A stretch of DNA of 64,000 nucleotides from Rhizobium sp. Its GTDB lineage: Bacteria > Pseudomonadota > Alphaproteobacteria > Rhizobiales > Rhizobiaceae. Under the pieces are notes generated by a model, which was not told the origin of the DNA, searched no databases, and saw nothing but the letters and a program-made list of their open reading frames with translations. The first letter of the stretch is position 1; the number at the start of each line of letters is the position of its first letter. Both the position numbers and the translations under genes were made by a program. This document shows positions 31,234 through 40,245 of this stretch, in pieces. The stretch spans positions 186,001 through 250,000 of the forward strand of contig PEKW01000005.1 of NCBI GenBank assembly GCA_002796995.1, read 5' to 3'.

Positions 31234-33861
31234 TCAATTTGACCCGTCCAGCATTTCGCGCACGGCGACGGCCAGTTGCTTCAGGGAGAAAGGCTTCGGC
31301 AGGAAGCCGAATTTCGCATCCGCCGGCAGGTTGCGGGCAAAGGCATCCTCGGCATAGCCGGAGACGAAGATGAACTTCATGTCCGGATACTTCTTGCGCA
31401 GCTCGGTGAGCAGCGTCGGTCCGTCCATTTCCGGCATGACGACGTCGGAGACGACGATGTCGACGGCCCCGTCGAGCTCTTCCAGGATGTCGAGCGCCTC
31501 GACCCCGGATCCGGCCTCGTGCACGGTATAGCCGCGGGTTTCGAGCATGCGCTTGCCGCCGCGCCGCACCGCCTCCTCGTCCTCGACCAGCAGCACGACG
31601 GCCGACTTGCCGGTGAGGTCGGCGGGTTCGTCCTTGGCGGCACCGGAAGCCCCTTGCGGAACGACGGTGGCGCGCTCGTCGCCCGAAGCTTGGCCGATCG
31701 CCCCTGCCGCGCTGGCCGGGACGATTTCCGGGATATGGCGCGGCAGGAAGATGCGGAACTTGGTGCCGCGTCCGACTTCGGATTCCGGATAGATATAGCC
31801 GCCGGACTGCTTGACGATGCCATAGACCATGGCGAGGCCGAGGCCCGTGCCCTTGCCCACTTCCTTGGTGGTGAAGAAGGGTTCGAAGATCTTGTCCATA
31901 ATCTCGGGCGCAATGCCTGTCCCGGTGTCGGCTACTTCGACGAGAACGAATTCCTCCTCCGGCAGGCCGCGATAGTTGAACGCAGCGGCTTCATCGGGCG
32001 AGATGTTGCGCGTCGTCACCGTGATGGTGCCGCCGTCCGGCATGGCGTCGCGGGCATTGACGCAGAGATTGATCAGCACCTGCTCGAACTGCGACAGGTC
32101 GGTCTTTACCGCCCACAGGTCGCGGCCGTACTCGACCTTGAGCTTGACATTGCTGCCGGAGATCAGTCGGTCGACCAGCATGCGCAGATCGCCGATCACG
32201 TCGGTGAGGTTGAGCACGCTCGGCCGCATGGTCTGCTTGCGCGAGAAGGCGAGCAGCTGGCGCACGAGCACCGCCGCACGGTTGGCGTTGCGCTTGATCT
32301 CCATCAGATCGGCAAAGCTCGAATCCGACGGCCGCGCCTGCAGCAGCAGATGGTCGGAGGAGAGCAGGATCGCGGTCAGCACGTTGTTGAAGTCATGCGC
32401 AATGCCGCCGGCCAGCGTGCCGACGGCATTCATCTTCTGCGTCTGCGCCATCTGCGTCTCGAGCGCCTTCTGGTCGGTCACGTCGACCGCGTAGACGATC
32501 GCCGCCTCTTCCGGCGCCTCGTCGCTCTGGTCGATCACCGCATTGACGTAGAAGCGGAAATGCCGCGTGTCGTTGACCGGATGGCGACTGTCGATCGGTG
32601 CGATGTCGACCTGGCGATCCTTGGCGGCGGCCAGCGCCTCGTGGAAGCGCTCGCGCTCGTTCTCGTGGATGACGACTTCCAGCTTGCCGCCGCGGTCGAC
32701 GTCGTCGCGGCTGACGATGTCGGAGAACAGCTTGAGGAAGGGCGCATTGGTGCGCAGGATCCGCCCCTCGCCGTCCACCGAAGCGATCGCCATCGGCGTA
32801 TTGTTGAAGAAGCGGGTGAAGCGCATCGAGGCGATCGACGCAGACTGGTCGCTGCCGCCCTCCTGGCGCGCCAGCACGATCGAACGGCTTTCACCCGGCG
32901 CGCCGTCGCGGGCCGAACGCACCCGGTGGACGAGCCGGACCGGCAGGCTCTGGCCGTTGACGCGGCGAAGGTCGAGATCAAGCGTCTCGGTCTTCGACTG
33001 GCCCGGCTCCGCCTGGACGGAATCGATCAGCGCCATGCCTTCGCCGGCCACCAGGTCGGCGATCGTCATCGAGCCGGGGCTGAACTGGGTCAGGTCGACG
33101 CCCAGCCATTCGGCGAGCGTCGCGTTGATATAGTAGATCTCGCCCTTGCGGCCGGCCGAGAAGAAGCCGGCGGGCGCGTGGTCGAGATAGTCGATGGCGT
33201 GCTGCAACTCCTTGAAGAAGCGCTCCTGGTCGTCGCGCTCCGACGTGATGTCACTGATCTGCCAGATATGCAGCTTCTTGCCGAGGCTGCGCTCTCCCGA
33301 CAAGAGGCGTGCCTTCAGCCGGTACCAGTGCGCGCCCGATCCGCTCGCCGTGTGCGTGCCGAGCGGCTTCAACAGCCGGAATTCCTCGTAGCCCTCGCGG
33401 CCTTCGCGCAGGCCGTTGGTCAGGCGATAGAGCGCCTCGCTCGATTCGCGGTAGCGCGACAGCAGCGCCTCGAGCGTCTGCACCTCCGTCGCCTTCTTGG
33501 CGCCGGTCATCCGCCCATAGGCGCCGTTGGCATAGACGACGCGGCCGTCTTCGTCGGTGATCAGGATGCCTTCCGGCTGGCTGGCGAGAAAACCGCGCGC
33601 CAGCGTGTCCGAATGCGACTGCGGCATCACCTCGACGAAACCGATCACGGCGGCGACGATGAAGAAGATGCCCATCATCGCCAGGATGCCGAGAATGCCG
33701 AGCACGAACTCGTTGTCGAGCTGGCCCTTGAAGACGACGAACGCGACCGCGGCGCCCAGCAGCACGACGGCCAGCAGGATGACGCGCAGTGCCGTACCCG
33801 AACGCGTTGCCCGATCCACCAGCGGACCCTCGTCGTCTGCGCCCTTCGGCTCTCTTGTCAT
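31234..33861 (-). CDS. cckA: Hybrid histidine kinase CckA
   Basis: This 875-residue protein controls the CtrA phosphorelay of the cell cycle. Two transmembrane segments (about 25-45 and 52-77) are followed by PAS domains (about 90-200, 215-310 and 345-460). Then come the dimerisation/phosphoacceptor domain with H489 in GGIAHDFNN, a catalytic ATPase domain with GTGIAPEI and [11 protein letters not shown], and a C-terminal receiver with D806 in [12 protein letters not shown]. The partners ChpT, CtrA and CpdR are not in the window. A FliO-like gene is divergent on the other side of a 275-bp gap. Confidence 0.95.
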   Translation of the reverse strand: MTREPKGADDEGPLVDRATRSGTALRVILLAVVLLGAAVAFVVFKGQLDNEFVLGILGILAMMGIFFIVAAVIGFVEVMPQSHSDTLARGFLASQPEGILITDEDGRVVYANGAYGRMTGAKKATEVQTLEALLSRYRESSEALYRLTNGLREGREGYEEFRLLKPLGTHTASGSGAHWYRLKARLLSGERSLGKKLHIWQISDITSERDDQERFFKELQHAIDYLDHAPAGFFSAGRKGEIYYINATLAEWLGVDLTQFSPGSMTIADLVAGEGMALIDSVQAEPGQSKTETLDLDLRRVNGQSLPVRLVHRVRSARDGAPGESRSIVLARQEGGSDQSASIASMRFTRFFNNTPMAIASVDGEGRILRTNAPFLKLFSDIVSRDDVDRGGKLEVVIHENERERFHEALAAAKDRQVDIAPIDSRHPVNDTRHFRFYVNAVIDQSDEAPEEAAIVYAVDVTDQKALETQMAQTQKMNAVGTLAGGIAHDFNNVLTAILLSSDHLLLQARPSDSSFADLMEIKRNANRAAVLVRQLLAFSRKQTMRPSVLNLTDVIGDLRMLVDRLISGSNVKLKVEYGRDLWAVKTDLSQFEQVLINLCVNARDAMPDGGTITVTTRNISPDEAAAFNYRGLPEEEFVLVEVADTGTGIAPEIMDKIFEPFFTTKEVGKGTGLGLAMVYGIVKQSGGYIYPESEVGRGTKFRIFLPRHIPEIVPASAAGAIGQASGDERATVVPQGASGAAKDEPADLTGKSAVVLLVEDEEAVRRGGKRMLETRGYTVHEAGSGVEALDILEELDGAVDIVVSDVVMPEMDGPTLLTELRKKYPDMKFIFVSGYAEDAFARNLPADAKFGFLPKPFSLKQLAVAVREMLDGSN

Positions 33862-34136
33862 ATATGCCTCGTGCTCGAACCCGGATGCCGCGTCGCCGCC
33901 TGCGATGACGGAAGGAATCGGGCGTATAGATCATCTTTAGCAATTTGCGGCAGCTGCAAAAAGCTCCGTACAGGCATATTGCGCGCACCCATACACAGCA
34001 ATCCCCACAGGAATGCCGCATTTTTCGAGGAACATGCCCGTTTTATCCGAAGCGCCGGCCGAGCCGGCCTCCCAGCCCTTGCCGGATTGCGAAATAGACC
34101 GTCTTCTGCCAGAAAGCGGAAAAAGGAGAGCCCGAC

Positions 34137-35555
34137 ATGTTTGACGAACTGGTGACCGCCTATGGGAACCGTTTTCTGGTCGCAGCACTCGGCGTCAGCC
34201 TTGCGCTTCTGTGCCTGTTCATCGTGCTGTGGCTGCTGCGCAACCGTGCGCCCTCGCCCTTCGTGCGCGGTGGCCGCAACCGCCAGCCGCGCCTGCAGGT
34301 TCTCGATGCCGCCGCCGTCGATGCGCGCCGCCGGCTCGTTCTGGTCCGTCGCGACAATGTTGAGCATCTGGTGATGATCGGTGGGCCGACCGACATCGTC
34401 ATCGAAAGCGGCATCGGCGACGAGCGCGCCTATCTGCAGGCAATGCCGGTTCGGGATGCACCCTTGCAGGTCGCTGCCGACATTCAGGCGGCCGCGCAGC
34501 CGCAAAACCCACCCGCACCCGCTCCGCGCGCTCTCGACCGTATGGAGACCCCTGTCGCGCCGACAGCAAGGCCAGAGGTCGTGCCCGCCCCTAGGCCCGA
34601 AGCGCCGCTCACCGCCCGCCCCGTGACGCCCGCGCCCGCCGCGACACCGGCGCCCGTCGCCGCCGCGAGCGTAGTGAAGGCCCCCGCCCCCGTCGCAACC
34701 CCGGCACCAATCCAAGCGCCGCAGCCCCGTCCGGAACCAAGCGTGGAGATGCGCGCACCCGAAGCCCCGAAGGTGGAGGCGCCGCCTTCGCCGGCGCCGA
34801 GGCCGGAACCCGCCGCGCCGCTGCGCGATGCCGCCGAAACAGCGAAGCCGGAAGGCGTCCGCGCCGAACCTCCGGTCCTGCGTCCGGTTTCCGAGGTACT
34901 TGCCCAGTCGCCGTCCGTCACCGCCATAAGGCCCGAGCCGAAACCCGCACAGCCCGTCCCTTCGGCGTCTCCGGTGATTCAGCCCCCGGTCGCTCCGGCG
35001 CCTGTCGCTGTCCCCGCCGCCCCGGCCGTTGCACCGGAGCTTCGCCCGGTCGAGGCTTCGGCGCGCTTTGCCACACCGGCAGCCGCCGCCGTGATGGCGG
35101 CGCCGATCGTCGCGCCGTCGCCTGAAATCGCCCCAAGGCCCGCAGCCGACCTGACGACCATTCCGCAGAGCGATGCCGCCGACATCCTCGAAGCCGCGCG
35201 CCAGCGCGTGCTTGCCCCCGTATCCATCCCGTCGCCGCGCAGCGATACCCATCCGGACCAGCCGTCCGGCGAGCCCGAAGTTCCCGCCCGGTCAGGAGAG
35301 CTGAGCGAGTTCGAACGCGTCCTGGAAGAAGAGATGGCGCTGCACCTGGCGGCAAACGACGCCCAGCCGGCGGCGGCACCCGTTCCGTTCCCGCCGCTCT
35401 TGCCCGAGACGCGCGCCGACCGGCCCGTCGTTCCGCCCATGGCGACGCCCATGCGTGTCGACCCGGCTCGCCCGACCGCAACCGCGTCGCAGGAGCCGGA
35501 CCTGCAGAACGAGATCGCCCGCATCTTCGGCGAGATGTCCGCCGACCGGAACTGA
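34137..35555 (+). CDS. FliO-like flagellar biosynthesis protein with a long Pro/Ala-rich tail
   Basis: This 472-residue protein has one transmembrane segment (about 13-34), then a FliO-type fold (about 50-85: RLVLVRRDNVEHLVMIGG and TDIVIES). FliO helps to assemble the export gate FliP. Ordinary FliO has about 100-140 residues. Here the rest (about 110-420) is a low-complexity Pro/Ala/Val-rich region with alternating acidic and basic residues, ending with a short helix (LQNEIARIFGEMS). The ATG at 34137 follows AAGGAGAG. cckA is divergent. There are no other flagellar genes in the window. FliO is assigned by the core domain only. Confidence 0.68.
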   Translation: MFDELVTAYGNRFLVAALGVSLALLCLFIVLWLLRNRAPSPFVRGGRNRQPRLQVLDAAAVDARRRLVLVRRDNVEHLVMIGGPTDIVIESGIGDERAYLQAMPVRDAPLQVAADIQAAAQPQNPPAPAPRALDRMETPVAPTARPEVVPAPRPEAPLTARPVTPAPAATPAPVAAASVVKAPAPVATPAPIQAPQPRPEPSVEMRAPEAPKVEAPPSPAPRPEPAAPLRDAAETAKPEGVRAEPPVLRPVSEVLAQSPSVTAIRPEPKPAQPVPSASPVIQPPVAPAPVAVPAAPAVAPELRPVEASARFATPAAAAVMAAPIVAPSPEIAPRPAADLTTIPQSDAADILEAARQRVLAPVSIPSPRSDTHPDQPSGEPEVPARSGELSEFERVLEEEMALHLAANDAQPAAAPVPFPPLLPETRADRPVVPPMATPMRVDPARPTATASQEPDLQNEIARIFGEMSADRN

Positions 35556-35580
35556 GCCGAGGCGCACCAGGATCCTGAAC

Positions 35581-35608
35581 GCAAAAATGCCGGCGCAAGC
35601 CGGCATTT
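35581..35608 (-). terminator. dksA intrinsic terminator
   Basis: AAATGCCGGC (35585-35594) pairs with GCCGGCATTT (35599-35608) with a GCAA loop. On the minus strand the stem is followed by TTTTTGC. It lies 55 bases after the dksA stop. It may also terminate the convergent FliO-like gene weakly. Confidence 0.8.
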
Positions 35609-35662
35609 CACGTCGGCCCTAAGACCGTTCGAGCTGAAAGACAGGCTGCGTCCGGCGCCGCC

Positions 35663-36082
35663 TTATTCGTCGCGATAGACCTTCTCGCGTCGCTCGTGGC
35701 GCTCCTGCGCCTCGATCGACAGGGTCGCGATCGGCCGGGCATCGAGGCGCTTCAAGCCGATCGGCTCGCCGGTTTCCTCGCAATAGCCGTAGGTGCCGTC
35801 ATCGATCCGCTGCAGGGCGGCGTCGATCTTGGAGATCAACTTGCGCTGCCGGTCGCGGGCACGAAGCTCAATGGCACGGTCTGTTTCGGAGGATGCCCGG
35901 TCTGCGAGGTCGGGATGGTTGGCACTCTCTTCGGCCAGATGGCCGAGGGTCTCACGAGCTTCCCGGAGGATGTCGTTCTTCCATGCGACCAGCTTTGCGC
36001 GAAAATAAGCCCGCTGGCTCGCGTTCATGAACTCATCGTCTTCCGAGAGAACATAATTGCTAAGATTGATCTTCTCACTCAA
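35663..36082 (-). CDS. dksA: RNA polymerase-binding transcription factor DksA
   Basis: DksA binds the secondary channel of RNA polymerase and, with ppGpp, adjusts transcription. The protein has 139 residues. Helix blocks are clear and the tail has YGYCEETGEPIG and the ARP motif (LDARPIATLS). The zinc finger is reduced: only one Cys (YGYC) is visible instead of the four of E. coli. The start is taken as TTG at 36082 because AGGAGA lies six bases upstream and the resulting sequence begins SEKINLSNYVLSEDDEF as in rhizobial DksA. The longer frame from 36145 is not supported. Two CtrA-like boxes lie upstream. Confidence 0.92.
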   Translation of the reverse strand: MSEKINLSNYVLSEDDEFMNASQRAYFRAKLVAWKNDILREARETLGHLAEESANHPDLADRASSETDRAIELRARDRQRKLISKIDAALQRIDDGTYGYCEETGEPIGLKRLDARPIATLSIEAQERHERREKVYRDE

Positions 36083-36160
36083 CGCGATTCTCCTGAAGAA
36101 CATCTCAATGGCGGGCTGTATATCCTTTCGATAACCGGGGTTCAAGCCTAATGGGTGAAT

Positions 36161-36177
36161 GTTAAGGCATTTTTAAA
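36161..36177 (-). promoter_or_regulatory. Perfect CtrA box upstream of dksA
   Basis: On the minus strand, TTAA-AAATGCC-TTAAC is an exact match to the CtrA consensus TTAA-N7-TTAAC. It lies about 79 bases before the dksA start. A second, weaker site (TTAA-N7-TTAG, + strand) is at 36210-36224. CtrA phosphorylation is controlled by CckA, encoded 2 kb away. Confidence 0.55.
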
Positions 36178-36209
36178 TCTGTCATATTTTTAGGCTAAGG
36201 GCATATTTT

Positions 36210-36224
36210 TTAACCGCTATTTAG
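36210..36224 (+). promoter_or_regulatory. Second CtrA-like box in the dksA-sixA gap
   Basis: TTAA (36210-36213), seven bases, then TTAG (36221-36224). It has one mismatch to the consensus. It is 48 bp from the perfect box and could serve either dksA or the divergent sixA-like gene. Confidence 0.35.
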
Positions 36225-36363
36225 CGCGTCGACGATGCCGGGGCCGCCCAGGCCGCAAGCCGCCTCCTGCGACTGTGGTCTAATCGGTTTGAACGCCTGT
36301 TGACGGACCTCCCCGACAAAAGCTAGTTCAGGATAAGAAAGCCCAGTCGCGGAATTCCTTCGG

Positions 36364-36858
36364 ATGACCCTCCTTGCCTCGCCTCCCCAACGCATCTACC
36401 TCATGAGGCACGCGAAGTCCGGCTGGGCAAAACCCGGCGAGCGCGACTTCGATCGCCGCCTGGACGACGCCGGTCTGATCGAGGCGGAACAGGTCGCCGG
36501 CGTGGCGGCCAGGCGCGGTTATCGCCCCGCTATCGTGCTCTCGTCCTCCGCGGTGCGCTGCCGCCAGACCGCAGAGGCAGTGCGCCGCTCGATCAACGGC
36601 GCGACCGATTTCCGCTTCCTCGACGAACTCTACAATGCCCCGGCCGATGCTTATGTCGACCTGCTCGAACAGAGCCGGCAATTCGACTCCGTCATGCTGG
36701 TCGGCCACAATCCGGCGATCGAGGAACTGTTCGCCACGCTGGTCGGCATGGACGCCGTCAACCGCACCATCCCGGAAGGCTATCCGACCTCCGGCCTTGC
36801 GGTCCTCGATCACCAGGCCGCCGGTGGCGACTGGATCCTTACCGATTTCATCGCCTGA
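36364..36858 (+). CDS. SixA-type histidine phosphatase
   Basis: This 164-residue protein of the histidine phosphatase (RHG) superfamily has the catalytic RH pair in LMRHAKSGW (R15, H16), the AEAV region and LVGHNPAIEE near residues 117-126 with the second His. SixA-like proteins remove phosphate from His of phosphorelay proteins such as Hpt domains. That makes it a possible modulator of a phosphorelay here, but the substrate is not known. The ATG at 36364 has no visible ribosome site. A second in-frame ATG lies 13 codons downstream, just before the active site, which is too close for it to be the start. Confidence 0.83.
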   Translation: MTLLASPPQRIYLMRHAKSGWAKPGERDFDRRLDDAGLIEAEQVAGVAARRGYRPAIVLSSSAVRCRQTAEAVRRSINGATDFRFLDELYNAPADAYVDLLEQSRQFDSVMLVGHNPAIEELFATLVGMDAVNRTIPEGYPTSGLAVLDHQAAGGDWILTDFIA

Positions 36859-36972
36859 CCCCGGGCGCGGCCATCAAGAATCCGGCTGCGACGATCCGGC
36901 GGCCGTCCTGTCCTTTTTCCTTGGCCTCCTGCGTCCTATATGCGGGAGGCACATCACGCGGGGACGAATGAA

Positions 36973-38448
36973 TTGCCGCCATCCTTGACCAGCTTCACCG
37001 ACGAAGCCGCAATCGCACTCGACAATCTCGCCGACCGCGCGGCAAACTTCGTCAATCCGACCATCCGCCTCGGCGTCACCGGCCTGTCGCGCGCCGGCAA
37101 GACGGTGTTCATCTCCTCGCTGGTCCACAATCTGCTGCATGGCGGACGCCTGCCGCTGTTCGAGCCGATCCGGTCCGGCCGCGTGACCGCGACGCGCCTC
37201 GAGGAACAGCCGGACGATGCCGTGCCACGCTTCCAGTACGAGGATCACATCCGCGCCCTGGTGCGCGACCGCATCTGGCCGGACTCGACCCGGGCGATTT
37301 CCGAGCTGCGCCTGACCATCGAATACAAGAGCGCCAGTGGCTGGAACCGCATGTTCTCGCCCGGCCGTCTGTCGATCGACATCGTCGACTACCCCGGCGA
37401 ATGGCTGCTCGACCTGCCACTGCTCGCCCAGGACTTTCGCCAGTTCAGCGACACGACGGCGGAACTCGCGCTGACCGGCATCCGCACGGAGCTGGCGCGC
37501 GACTGGCTCGATCTGTGCGCCGCGATCGACATGGATGCGCCGGCCGACGAGATGGTCGCGCGGCAGCTGGCGACGACGTTCACCGCCTATCTGCGCGCCT
37601 GCAAGGCCGATGAGCGCTCGCTGTCGACGCTGCCGCCCGGCCGCTTCCTGATGCCCGGTGACCTCGACGGCTCGCCGGCGCTGACCTTCGCGCCGTTGGT
37701 CGGCATGCCCGAGACGCGCGCGCCGAAGGGATCGCTGCGTGCCATGATGGAACGCCGCTTCGAAGCCTACAAGACGGTCGTCGTCAAACCCTTCTTCCGC
37801 GAGCACTTCGCAAGACTCGACCGGCAGATCGTCCTGGTCGACGCGCTGCAGGCGATCAATCGCGGCCCCGAAGCCGTGCAGGACCTCGAGCGCGCGCTCG
37901 CCGACGTGCTGGCCTGTTTCCGCGCCGGCACCAACAACATCCTCACCTCTCTCGTCCGCCGGCGGATCGACCGCGTGCTGGTGGCCGCCACCAAGGCCGA
38001 CCACCTGCACCACGAAAGCCACGACCGCCTCCAGGCGATCACGCGGCGGCTGGTCGATCGCGCCATCCAGACGATCGGCATGTCGGGCGCCGGCATCGAC
38101 GTCATGGCGATCGCCTCGGTGCGGGCCACGCGAGAGGCGACCGTGAAGCGCGACGGCCATGACCTGCCGGTCATCGTCGGCACGCCGATGGCGGGCGAGA
38201 AGGTCGGCGCCGAACGCTTCGACGGCAATCGCAAGACCGCCGTCTTTCCCGGCGACCTGCCGGACGATGCGGAAGCCTTCTTCCGCTCGATCGATGAAGG
38301 CGCCGAACGCCTCGACCTGCCCGAGCTGGACATCGTGCGCTTCCGTCCTCCGTTGCTCGAGGAGACCGGCGGCGGGATCACGCTATCGGTCCCGCATATC
38401 CGCCTCGACCGCGCCATGCAGTTCCTGTTTGGAGATCGCCTCGCATGA
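36973..38448 (+). CDS. YcjX-type GTPase-like protein
   Basis: This protein of about 491 residues is in the YcjX family of P-loop NTPases of unknown role. Walker A is GLSRAGKT (about 34-41 in the shorter form), followed by DIVDYPGEWLLDLP as the G3-like element and VAATKADH as a G4-like block. I use the TTG at 36973 because GGGGACG lies eight bases upstream and the encoded PPSLTSFTDEAAIAL start resembles homologues. A longer ATG frame begins at 36940. The stop overlaps the DUF697 gene by four bases (ATGA). The pair corresponds to the ycjX-ycjF order of enterobacteria. Confidence 0.85.
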   Translation: MPPSLTSFTDEAAIALDNLADRAANFVNPTIRLGVTGLSRAGKTVFISSLVHNLLHGGRLPLFEPIRSGRVTATRLEEQPDDAVPRFQYEDHIRALVRDRIWPDSTRAISELRLTIEYKSASGWNRMFSPGRLSIDIVDYPGEWLLDLPLLAQDFRQFSDTTAELALTGIRTELARDWLDLCAAIDMDAPADEMVARQLATTFTAYLRACKADERSLSTLPPGRFLMPGDLDGSPALTFAPLVGMPETRAPKGSLRAMMERRFEAYKTVVVKPFFREHFARLDRQIVLVDALQAINRGPEAVQDLERALADVLACFRAGTNNILTSLVRRRIDRVLVAATKADHLHHESHDRLQAITRRLVDRAIQTIGMSGAGIDVMAIASVRATREATVKRDGHDLPVIVGTPMAGEKVGAERFDGNRKTAVFPGDLPDDAEAFFRSIDEGAERLDLPELDIVRFRPPLLEETGGGITLSVPHIRLDRAMQFLFGDRLA

Positions 38449-39524
38449 AAAGGCCCCCGCCGCCGCACGCCGCTCCGCGCCGTCCCGCGTCCTTCGCCAT
38501 CGAGCCGGAGATGACGGCCGCCCCGAAGGCCAGTGCCCCCAGGGCGCCGCAGAGTTTCGACGACGAGATCGAAATCACCCCTGACGAGGCCGACCCCTTC
38601 ATCGGCGGCGATCTCGCTGTCATCGAGCCGCTGGCGATCGCCCGGCCGCGGCGCCGGGGTCTCTCGCTCGGCAAGATCGCCGCCGGCGCCTTCGGCCTGC
38701 TCCTGTCGCTGGCCTTCGGCCTCTGGCTCGACGGCCTGATCCGCGACCTGTTCGCCCGCTCGGACTGGTTGGGCTATGCCGCACTGGCGGTGCTGGCCGT
38801 CGGCCTGCTTGCCCTGTTCCTGCTGCTGGCGCGCGAGGTCGCCGGCCTCTACCGGCTCGAAGCGGTGCAGAACCTCAAGGCCGATGCCGAAAAGGCCGCA
38901 GCGGAAGGGCGCAAGCCCGCCGCCCGAAGCGTCGTGCGGCAATTGATGCGGCTGGTCTCCGCCCGCCCGGAAACGGCGCGCGGCCGCGCCACGCTCGAAG
39001 CGAGCGAAGAGGACATCATCGATGCGCCGCAACTGATCGAGCTCGCCGAACGGGAGCTTCTGGCGCCGCTCGACATCCGCGCCCGGGGCCTGATCCTCGG
39101 CGCCTCGAAGCGCGTCTCAGTGGTGACCGCCGTCAGCCCCCGCGCCATCGTCGATCTCGCCTATGTGCTGTTCGAGGTCTTCCGACTGGTGCGGGCCATG
39201 GCCGAACTCTATGGCGGCCGGCCGGGCACCGTCGGCATGCTGCGGCTGCTGCGCGACGTGATCGCCCACCTTGCCGTCACCGGATCGATCGCCGTCGGCG
39301 ACGGCCTCGCCCAGCAGATCCTCGGCCACGGGCTCGCATCGCGGCTGTCGGCGCGCCTCGGCGAGGGCGTGATCAACGGCCTGATGACCGCGAGAATCGG
39401 CATCGCCGCCATGGACCTCTGCCGCCCCCTGCCGTTTCGCGCGGTGAAGCGGCCGGGCATCGGCGATTTCATCTCCGACCTCACCCCCAACATGACCGGC
39501 AGGCCCGAGCAGCCGATCAAGTGA
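38445..39524 (+). CDS. YcjF-type (DUF697/TIGR01620) membrane protein
   Basis: This 359-residue protein has an N-terminal Pro/acidic region, two transmembrane segments (about 80-100 and 108-130) and a C-terminal DUF697 region (about 200-345: ELLAPLDIRARGLILGASKRVSVVTAVSPRA, in part, and GEGVINGLMTARIGIAAMDLCRPLPF). It lies after the YcjX-like gene with a four-base ATGA overlap. The two proteins are thought to work together, but no activity is known. A weak terminator (39533-39552) follows. Confidence 0.85.
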   Translation: MKRPPPPHAAPRRPASFAIEPEMTAAPKASAPRAPQSFDDEIEITPDEADPFIGGDLAVIEPLAIARPRRRGLSLGKIAAGAFGLLLSLAFGLWLDGLIRDLFARSDWLGYAALAVLAVGLLALFLLLAREVAGLYRLEAVQNLKADAEKAAAEGRKPAARSVVRQLMRLVSARPETARGRATLEASEEDIIDAPQLIELAERELLAPLDIRARGLILGASKRVSVVTAVSPRAIVDLAYVLFEVFRLVRAMAELYGGRPGTVGMLRLLRDVIAHLAVTGSIAVGDGLAQQILGHGLASRLSARLGEGVINGLMTARIGIAAMDLCRPLPFRAVKRPGIGDFISDLTPNMTGRPEQPIK

Positions 39525-39532
39525 CGCCGGCC

Positions 39533-39552
39533 CGGCACGAAGCGCCGTTTTT
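39533..39552 (+). terminator. Weak terminator after the ycjF-like gene
   Basis: CGGC (39533-39536) pairs with GCCG (39544-39547), extended by further pairing across one mismatch, and is followed by TTTTT (39548-39552). The stem is short. It lies nine bases after the stop. Confidence 0.45.
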
Positions 39553-39654
39553 ACCGTTGCCCGCAGCTTCTTTTGCGTCTAGGGCAAGGATGCATTAACC
39601 ATCTCCCGTTAGTTTGACGGCAGGTTATTGGTTGCTCGTACCAAGGTAGAGTCA

Positions 39655-40200
39655 ATGTCGCTCCGTATCTTCTCGCCAGTCGGCCGCATTGCCGTCATGT
39701 CCGTCGTCGCATTGACGGTTTCGGCACCGATCGCCGATGCCGCTTCGCGCGACAAGCGCTTCTTCCAATCGGTCGCCGGGGTCTGGAAAGGTCCGGGCGA
39801 GATCGTCGCCGGCAAGTACAAGGGCACCAAGTTCACCTGCAGCCTCACTGGCCTGCCGGCGGATGGCAACCTGACCGGCATCACGCTCGACGGCACCTGC
39901 CGCGTCGGCGTCTTCTCGCAGCCGATGAAGGCAACCATCGCCGAGGTTGGCGGCAAGTATCAGGGCCAGTTCCTCGACGGCGCCGAAGGCAAGGGCCTCG
40001 ACATCGTCTCCGGCGCCGTGACCGGCGATCGCGTGGTCATGGGCATCAACCGCAACAAGCTGAACGGCGCCATGGTCGCCCGCCTGCAGAACGACAGCGC
40101 CATGAACATCACGATCTCGGTCAAGGTCGAGGACCGCATGATCCCGGTGATCGGCCTGAAGCTCAACCGCCAGGCCGACGCCTACGCCGTCAAGAACTGA
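39655..40200 (+). CDS. Secreted protein of unknown function
   Basis: This 181-residue protein has a signal peptide (about 1-29, VMSVVALTVSAPIADAA). The mature part has the look of a small beta-barrel (SVAGVWKGPGEIVAGKYKGTKFTCSLTG near its start, NITISVKVEDRMIPVIGLKL at its end). It has Cys in the positions of a possible disulfide (TFTC...GTC). I recognise no family for certain; lipocalin-like is one option. ATG at 39655 follows AAGGTAGAG. An upstream in-frame GTG/ATG frame has no ribosome site. It is followed by a terminator hairpin that overlaps the end of folK. Confidence 0.72.
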   Translation: MSLRIFSPVGRIAVMSVVALTVSAPIADAASRDKRFFQSVAGVWKGPGEIVAGKYKGTKFTCSLTGLPADGNLTGITLDGTCRVGVFSQPMKATIAEVGGKYQGQFLDGAEGKGLDIVSGAVTGDRVVMGINRNKLNGAMVARLQNDSAMNITISVKVEDRMIPVIGLKLNRQADAYAVKN

Positions 40201-40245
40201 CGTCGCATCCGGGCCGCCAAGCCCTACCCAGCGAACCGTCCACCT

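Noticed and set aside
31276..34155. 959-codon open frame antisense to cckA
   Set aside because: It has a composition of His/Arg/Asp typical of an antisense reading, and cckA on the other strand has intact domains.
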